Source of the DNA: Rhexocercosporidium sp. MPI-PUGE-AT-0058
Lineage: Eukaryota > Ascomycota > Leotiomycetes > Helotiales
DNA length: 64,000 bases
Assembly: GCA_020746875.1 (NCBI GenBank)
Contig: JAGTJL010000001.1
Span: 4,960,001-5,024,000 of the forward strand
Direction: 5' to 3'
The notes below the pieces were generated by a model that was not told the origin of the DNA, ran no database searches, and worked only from the letters and a program-made list of their open reading frames with translations. The first letter of the stretch is position 1. Each line of letters begins with the position of its first letter. Positions 56,347 to 64,000 of this stretch are shown piece after piece. Position numbers and translations under genes: made by a program.

Positions 56347-59300
56347 TTACTTTCCTCCTAAAAAAGAAATCATCCTTAATCTCTAATTAGTCGTAATTTA
56401 GTATTATTACAGTATTAAAGGCTTTTATCCGAGGTCAAGCGAGATTACGCGAGCGTAAGCGAGATCTTATATAATAGTAAATAATATGTTATAAGAAAGC
56501 GAGCTTTTATTTATTTAATTAATAAAATAGGCGTCTAAATCTAGTCTGTTACTTATCGTATTATATTGCTTTAGCGCTATCGATTTGTTTACTTATATTA
56601 ACGCATATATACGTTAAACTTTTTAAAGAATTAATTTTTTTTCTTTTAATAATATATATTTCTTTATAAGTTACTTTAAATTATCGATCTGCGTTATATA
56701 ATTATTAATACGTATAGCCAGTTAATTAAAATAAACAAATAATAATAAATAAATGAAATCCCGTGACTTTTATAATAAAATCCGAATTCTGATTATAATA
56801 GTACTTCTTTTAACCCTATCGGGAGCCTTAGCGGCGGCCTACCGCAATTATTGCGTGTGCTGCGTGCGCCGGATAGCAAAGGAGCCGGGCCACTCTTATC
56901 ACTTCGATAAAAGTAGCTCGAAGAAATATACTTATTATATAGCTTAAAAGAGATCTTGCCGCTTTATAAGTTAAAGTCCGGAAAACTTCTAAAACGAGTC
57001 TAATACTAATACTTTTGACTTTTTAGCTTCCGTAATTTATAAGCCTAAAGTACGACGCGTTATTAATAATTACTAATAATACGGAAGTCCAAGTTACCGC
57101 CTCGTCGATTAACAAAGTATTATTTATAGCGACTGCAGAAGCGCTTAAGATTATAAAAGAGCTAAAGTTTGCGATATTAAAAAAGACTTAAGCTCTTTAT
57201 TATATTATATTTAAGTAATTAAATAACGTTATTATAAGTCGTTAAGTTTATTATAAGTAATATTAATATTTAATACTTAAAAGCCTTATTAAAGTTTTCG
57301 CGAGTTCTCGTTACTTCAGTAATTAGAATAATTCGCCGTAATAATAATACTAATAATAGGGAGGAAGAGAAGGATAAGAATAAGGATATAAGTATAGCTC
57401 GTCGCCGCATACGTCGTAATAATATTAAGCGTAAAGCGGCTGTTATTATTATTAAGAAAAGGAAGAAAAAGAAGAAATTTAGCCTCTCTTATAAAAGATT
57501 AAATAATAAGCTAATTAAGCCTTTATCGGAAGAAGAGGAGGACTCCTTTAATAAGGATTAAGAGGCCTTATTTCGGATTAATTTCGGTAATCTTTTGTGG
57601 CCGTTATTTTCTTTAAACTCTTATATAAAAGTAATCGTTTATAATAAAATCAGTAACTAAATCCCTGTTAAGGTGCGATCGTAAGGCCTTATTAATGCTT
57701 TGAATTAAAAAGTAAATAATTATTAATTAACGTCGTCGTTTTACTATCTCGGAAGGAAGTTATAATCTATTATTTTTTAAATAATTATAATCGTCTTTCC
57801 TTAATTTTTAAGCCTTAAGTCATTCGGACAGGTTCCGAGGTAGTCCCGGTTTATTAAAATACGCCGTATAAAAATCCTTTAATTTATGAAGCGACCTTAT
57901 TAAATTAAAAGTATTATATTATTATAAATCAAAGTTATAGCTTAGTTATTTTATTTAATATTTAAATACGTTATAATATAATTTAATATTAAGGATTTCC
58001 TCGATTTCTTATTCCTTTTAACCCTCGATAACCTCCGGAAGAGGTTTCGGCGTCTTTTAACTTAATAAAGGATCTTTTAAGTCCTTAAAAAAGAGTTTTA
58101 ATATAAATACGTTATATATTTAAGAGCTTATAAGTAATTCTAGCTTATAAAAGTAGCCTACTTTCTTTAAAATCTTAAAAAAGCCCTCTTATTAATTTAT
58201 AAGCTTACGATTAAGACGGTAGCTCTTAAAGTTCTTAATTAATAAAAAGACCTTTTCTCCGACTTCTTAATCGATAAGCTTCTGTTTTTAGTCCGTTACG
58301 CGAGTTATACGGTCTTAAGCGGCTTATATATTTCCTTTAATAATTTTTCACGCTTATTTTATATATTAAATTAACTTCTTTATATCGGCGTAATTAAGCT
58401 TTTTTAATAAAATAATAGCCTTAAGCGTCTTCTAATCTTAGCTGTTGCGTGGTTTTATATCGAATTTGAATTAATATAAAGTTATATTAATAAATTCGTA
58501 AGGCAGAGATATTTAAGCTTTATTAATTAAAAGTATTAATTTACTTTAATTATTTTAATAATAAGTAACGAATAATCTAAGCCTTTAATTAATATAGCGA
58601 TTCATAATCTTCGTTTATCCGTCCGTCTCTTTATAATAAATTATAAAAAGCTTAATTTTAACGCCAATAATATAATAGAATTCTTTTTAAAAGAAAGAGA
58701 TAAACTAAACGCCGCGGTTAAATATAATCGTCTCCGGAATATATCTGAATTAGTAAATTTATTAAATAAATAATTAAATAATACTACAAGCGTCAATATC
58801 TTAATAATAAGGAATTATAACGGAATCCTTTTCGAAGCGATTAATAAATACTAAGATTCGGTTAAAACCGTGTTTATTTTTTAAAAAATCCTTATAATTT
58901 ATATATAAGTATTATATAAAATATACGGGAATAAGTAAAAGATATAAGAACTTTTATTATTTAATTTATTTAAAGTAAAAGTATTAATAAGCTTTGTAAT
59001 TTCTTACATACCGAATGTAATTCGAACTTATTCCGAACTAATAATATTTAAAAGCAAAGAGTTAATAAGTCTTTTTTTTACTTAAATACGCTATAGACGG
59101 CTAATTATAAGCCTTTTAGATTAATTTAATATATAGCGGGGTATTCTTTTATATATATAAACGACTTTTAAAATATAAAAGTCCGTCTATTATTATATAA
59201 TCTTTAAATAAAGACTTCCGTTTTTTTATAAAAGACTCGCGGTTATTTTAATAAAGCTTCTTAATAAAGTTAAATAAAGTTTTAAGTAGCTCTAAAGTCG

Positions 59301-62300
59301 AATCGTTAACGGCGTCTTCCGCTTTTAAAAAGAAAAAATAAAAAAAAATAACGTTAATTATAAACTTATTTACTAACTCTGTATTAATTCTAAGGTTAAA
59401 GCGATTAAGCGTAAATAAGATTTTAAATCGGCTATTTAACTTTATTTTTTCTTAGACTTTTAAGTCTTACTTTCTTTAATTAAGAATATTAGCTTTTTAA
59501 TTTTATTTATTTAACGTATATATAATTTAAAAATTAAAATTAAATAAGAATTTTATTTATCGAGCCTGTTTACTTATAAAGACTTTTATCGTTATAAAAT
59601 ACTTTAGAGATCGGTAATCCGAATATACTCCGAGTCTAGTCCGAATAAATATGAATTTAAGACGCCACTTATAGAACGATTTCATAATTGTATAAAGTTT
59701 TTTATTATAAATTTCCTAATTAAGTTTATAGCTATTTAAGACGTAAAAATAAAATCCTAAGGGATATTATAATCCGTTAGCGTATTATTGAGAAACTACG
59801 CTTATAATTACTTTATTAAAAGCGTCGGTTTTTAGTCGCGTTAATAAGTTAAAATTAAAATAATAAATCTTTTATATAATTAGTAATTAATTCCGTAACT
59901 CTTTAAAAGCCTTTTTATATTCTTCTGTCTAATTCTAAAAGACCGTAAGTCGGGTAAGCGTAGAAAAAGGCTTTACGATAAGTCTAAAGTTATAAATAAA
60001 TTATTAATAAAAACCGTAGAAACTTAAGAAAGATTTTATTATTATAATAATCTTTAAGTATTTTTAATTCCGTAACGGCTTTACTTTCTTTAAATCGGCT
60101 TTAATTCCTTTTATAATTATAATATAATCTAAATATTTAATATAAGTAACGTAGAATTCATACTTCTTAATATCGGCTTATAAGCCAGCTTTTATAAGCT
60201 ATTTTAAAATTATTTTAACGTATTCTTCATACTCTTTTATCGATTCCAAATAAATCAAAATATTATTAAGATATATTATATAAAAGTCGTTTAAATAATC
60301 CAATAATACGTCGTTCATATAACGTTAGTACGTGCTTAATCCGTTATAAAGTCCAAAGGATAATACTTTGTATTTATAAGTCTTATACTTAATGCGGAAG
60401 GTCGTATACTCTTCCGACTCGGAGTCTATTCGGATGCAATTGAATACGGCCTGAATATCGAGTTTAATAAATACTTTAACTTTTGACACGCGAGAGAAGA
60501 GCTCGTCGATTCTTAATATAAGATATAAGTCCTTTCGCGTTAATATATTTAAATAACAGTAATTAATATAAAAACGTAACCTTTTATTACTTTTCTTTAT
60601 AAAAAAGACAAAAGAAGCGAAAAGACTTTAATTTATCTTAATAAACTCTTTATTAAAGTTCTCTAAGAAGTATTCTTTTAATACTTTTAATTCTTTTATT
60701 AATTAACGATATAAAAGAAAATAAAAATTAAGTAATAAAGCTTTTAATTAAATTTTATAATTATAATATTAATAAAATAGCAAAACGTTTAATTCCGTCT
60801 TAAAAAATACTTCCTTAAGAAATTAATATTATTTCAAAAGCTTTTCGGCTATAATCCGAAGAGTATTCAGATCCTCCTTTTTATATCTTTCTTATAAGAC
60901 TCGGTTCACTTTATAAATATTAATTATAAAAAACTTAATATTCTTACTTTTTATATTAAAATAAAATACGTTTACGTTAATCTTATAAATAAAAAAGGGA
61001 ATTCTTTACGGAGTTATAGCAAGTTTCGGGCGACGGCGTAATTATAAACGAGGCTTCCTTACTTTTAATTTTCCGACCGGCTCTAATAATAAGAGTTCCG
61101 GAGCTGTTTTTAGCTCTTATTTCTTAAAGGGATTCTTTAGTAACGTCGATACTTATATATAATTAACAGCGAATTGGCAGTGTTATCGTCTTTAATTAAT
61201 TTAATTTATAATTAAATCACGTCGGTTAATATTTAATTAATAATAATCAGTGGTTTTTGCTTTAGCTTTAGCAAAGAGCGACATAATTAACTCTTTCGTT
61301 TAATAAGAAATCCGTAAGTATGCGAAAAGTTATATAAGACGGTTATTAACCGAATCGAGTTTAACGCGGAAGCGTCTTATTTATTTAACGTTAATTATTA
61401 TATCTTAGTTTCTTAAGTCAAGTATAATAAAAGGGTAATTATATACGCGTCTGCCGTTTATTATTAAATAAAGACGTATATAATAAGAAGCGTAGCTTCG
61501 TACGGAATTCTGGAAACTACGGATTAAGATAATATAAAGAAAGAGTAAAATCTTTACTCTTAAAGCCTTCGAAAAGCGCACAAAAAGGGTCCGATTTACA
61601 AAGAAGTAACTATTTACTTTAGTATTTATTAAAGCGGAGAATATAACGTTATATCTATTTATATTAATAATATAAGAGACTAAGAATTGCTTTCCTCTTA
61701 TAAAGGAGTTTAAATTAAGCTTTAATAAATTATATTTACGTAAACTTAAGAAGAAATCTTTTCTTAAGCCTCTTTGTTTTCTTTTATTTATTCTTTTAAT
61801 AACTCTTTTTATTCTTTTTTTAATTTTACGCTTTCTTCTTCGATTCTTTTATTTACGAATTAAACCTTAGGAATCTTAAGGCAGTCGCTTTTATAATAAC
61901 TAAATTTACCGCAATTATAATACTTAATTGAATTATTACTTATAAAAGTCTGAGGCCTTAGATATATAAAACTTTAACGCGATAAAAAAAAAAAAAATTA
62001 TTATTAAAAAATAAAAGAACGTTAAAATAAAGCTAAAGAAGATTAACAGGCGAAAGTAATTCTTCAAATAAGCGTTTAAGCGGAAAAGATAATCTGACTC
62101 GAACCAGACGGCTTTCGGGTTATATTCGAGATACGAGTTGAAATGAAATTTAAGTTAAGTATATAATTCCGGCGGTTCTTTAAATCTAGTAAGATAAAAT
62201 AAGAAACTATTTTATTATAATTATTCTCTTAAGTTAGCTTAATAATAAAAGTCTCGTCTCGTAGCTTAAAAAAGAGTTTTTATTATATATAAAAGAACTA

Positions 62301-63491
62301 TTCCGACTTAGCGACGCTACTTTAAATAATAACGCTTTAAAATCTTATTTTAAACTTAATAAAAGTCTCTTTAAAATAAGAGTCTATATATAAATCGTAA
62401 AAAACAAACCGGAACTCGTCCGCTTCGTGGCCGGTTAAGAAATAAAATTCTAAAAATATAATTATCTCTTTAACGGTTTTAAAAGAATAAGTTTCCAAAA
62501 AGTATTAAAATTTTAAGTAAAATTATACCGTTTTAATAGTTAATCTTTAAATAAGAACACGACGAGCTCTTTCCGTTAAGTAAAGATTAGCGTTAACTTT
62601 CAAGCGGTCTTAAATTAAAATACGCTATTATTTAAACGAAAGGTTTAAGTTATTATTTAATAAAGTAATCTTCTCCGTTAATTAAATCTTAAGAGGCCGA
62701 AATAAGCTTAAATAAGTTCTAGAAATAAAAAAGGCATAACCCTTTAATAAACTTCTATTAAATTCTATTAATTAAAATAAAAGAAGAATAAGAGTTCGTA
62801 AGCAATTCTAAAATAGTTCAGAAAGCTCGGAAGGAATAAGGTTTTCTTTAAAATTATTATTAAGTCGTACTAAATTAAGCCGAAGAGTAATAAGGGCTAC
62901 GAGTATAGCCTTAATTTTAATAAAATTAAATTAAAGTTCTTTTTACTTATTTACTTAATCCTTAATTCGATTATTAACAACTTAAAAGAGTCCTTTTAAA
63001 ACGTTAAAGTTATTATAATCCGTATCGTCCTAAGCTTTGCCTTTATTCTTTCGGGTAACGACGTTAGTTTTAAGAGGCGAGGCAGTAAGTGTTTCTAAAT
63101 TAAGAGGCGCCTTTAAGGAAGTCGTAGCAGCTAAAAGACTTAATTTAATAAGTTCTTTAATAATTAATTAAAATATAATAAGTCTTAATAAAAACAAGTA
63201 TTTAACTCGAGGTAAATTTAGGGCGGGTTTCGTACTTAAATAATAAGGTTCCGAATATAATAAAAACACTTTCTCAAAATCTATTTATAACGGCCTTTAT
63301 GTAAAAGAAGTTATTTGGAACGTAATTAGCGAAGACTGTTCTAAGCGTTACTAATTGCGAAATACTAAACTAAACCTTAATTTTTAATTATTAAAAGATT
63401 TCTAGAATCTTAATTCTTTAAAATATTAATAACTGAATCTTTAATAAGATATTATAAAGCCGTCTTCGGCGGAAGTAATCTTCTTATTTAA

Positions 63492-63750
63492 TATAACGAC
63501 ACTAGCTAAGAGAGCGATATAAGAGGTATATAATAATACTTTAACTAAGGCTATCGAGAGCTAATAAGTTTAATATAAAAGAAATAAGAAGATAAAAAGG
63601 AAAGAAGGAATAAAGGGAATATAAGTTCATATATATATAAGCTCCTCCGAAACCCTTCCGGTATTAATCCGACTCGGCATGACTTAATTACCTCTGAACC
63701 CCTGGATTCCCTGACTCGCTGAGAAGCTCCTAAGTGCACTTATCGTCACA
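63492..63750 (-). repeat. LTR (upstream copy of the element)
   Basis: Aligns with the other LTR over its full length. It begins TATAACGACACTAG, the canonical TG having become TA, and keeps the intact CA end (CGTCACA), followed by the ATTCC target duplication. Confidence 0.9.
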
Positions 63751-63755
63751 ATTCC

Positions 63756-64000
63756 CATATTCCCACCTTTTAATTAATTAAAATAGCTCTAGTTTAATTA
63801 AGAATAGCTGCTAAAGATCTCATTAAACTTGAAATCACTTTTAATAATATTTAAAAAGAATGTGAATCTATAGGTAATTCAGAGCCTGATTTACACTCTC
63901 TTAAGTCTTCTGCCCCTCCTTCACCTACTATAATACTATTTAAGGCTTTAATTACTAGCTCTACTACCTCTAAAGCTAGTAAAAACAATACTATTAACAC
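63756..64000. other. AT-rich flank of the retrotransposon
   Basis: Decayed sequence running off the window. A plus-strand frame with one stop reads AAKDLIKLEITFNNI then KECESIGNSEPDLHSLKSS; it may be an older repeat relic, but I do not recognise it. Confidence 0.35.

Larger units (their letters stand above)
56087..63750 (-). mobile_element. RIP-destroyed Ty3/gypsy LTR retrotransposon, about 7.66 kb
   Basis: Complete insertion with two ~260-bp LTRs (56087..56346 and 63492..63750) and a 5-bp target duplication ATTCC (56082-56086 and 63751-63755). It is very AT-rich, with stops in every frame. A polypurine tract (AGGAGGAAAG on the minus strand, 56350-56359) abuts the left LTR, so the element reads leftward. 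Minus-strand relics, in order: a gag zinc knuckle YYNCGKFSYYKSDC (about 61880-61924, first Cys lost); reverse transcriptase SFGLYNGLSTY, RYMNDVLLDYLNDFYIIYLN with YLDD decayed to YLNN (near 60262); and a pol 3' end FYTAYFNKPGLPRNLSE (about 57816-57880) like fungal chromoviruses. Amino-acid frame is kept over long stretches, so damage is by point mutation. Confidence 0.9.

Noticed and set aside
56753..56947. 64-codon plus-strand frame with a hydrophobic stretch
   Set aside because: It lies inside the RIP-decayed retrotransposon and owes its openness to the GC-rich island; not a gene.
63551..63739. 62-codon minus-strand frame
   Set aside because: It lies wholly inside the LTR and is not coding.
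1..64000. CRISPR arrays, bacterial operons, rRNA genes
   Set aside because: None seen; the window is fungal nuclear DNA with spliceosomal introns.

Overview
The window comes from a filamentous ascomycete (Pezizomycotina). Most protein genes have one to seven short introns (about 44-85 bp, GT...AG, often with a CTGAC/CTAAC-type branch site). The gene families are fungal: HET domain, Zn2Cys6 regulator, PDR-type ABC pump, DOMON/cytochrome b561 reductase. Several blocks are strongly AT-rich, with C-to-T/G-to-A decay and TpA enrichment, as expected from repeat-induced point mutation (RIP). I cannot fix the genus; a Leotiomycetes-like fungus is only a guess.

Layout. 0-6.3 kb: MCT-type transporter (-), Arp2/3 subunit ARPC3 (+), tRNA m1A58 methyltransferase subunit TRM6 (-). 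6.3-10 kb: a HET-protein relic (+) beside an intact HET-domain gene (-). 11.9-18.2 kb: a MINDY-type deubiquitinase ending in a possible prenylation box (+), a doubtful small membrane protein (-), an NAD(P)-binding reductase-like protein (+). 19.1-21.6 kb: a Zn2Cys6 transcription factor (-). 22.3-25.9 kb: a decayed block holding a dynamin-family pseudogene split by a piggyBac-like transposon. 26.5-27.8 kb: a zinc alcohol dehydrogenase (-). 30.3-34.5 kb: an intact dynamin-like GTPase with an FG-flavoured disordered insert, and a separate GED-only reading frame (both -). 35.4-37.0 kb: DOMON/cytochrome b561 (+). 40.7-44.2 kb: histone H2A.Z and a conserved Cys-containing protein of unknown role (+). 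47.3-52.4 kb: full-size PDR/CDR ABC transporter (+). 53.3-55.2 kb: MFS sugar transporter (-). 56.1-63.75 kb: a complete but RIP-destroyed Ty3/gypsy LTR retrotransposon (-) with both LTRs and a 5-bp target duplication.

How the parts relate. Housekeeping genes (ARPC3, TRM6, H2A.Z, MINDY DUB) alternate with accessory genes (HET, ABC pump, transporters, dynamins) and repeat islands. The most unusual part is 22.9-34.5 kb: three dynamin-related sequences (a pseudogene, an intact gene, a GED-only frame) lie within 12 kb, and the pseudogene is the landing site of a piggyBac element. The 8-kb retrotransposon at the right edge shows that RIP-like mutation has been active in this lineage. Exon joins were worked out by reading-frame continuity and splice signals, without transcript data.
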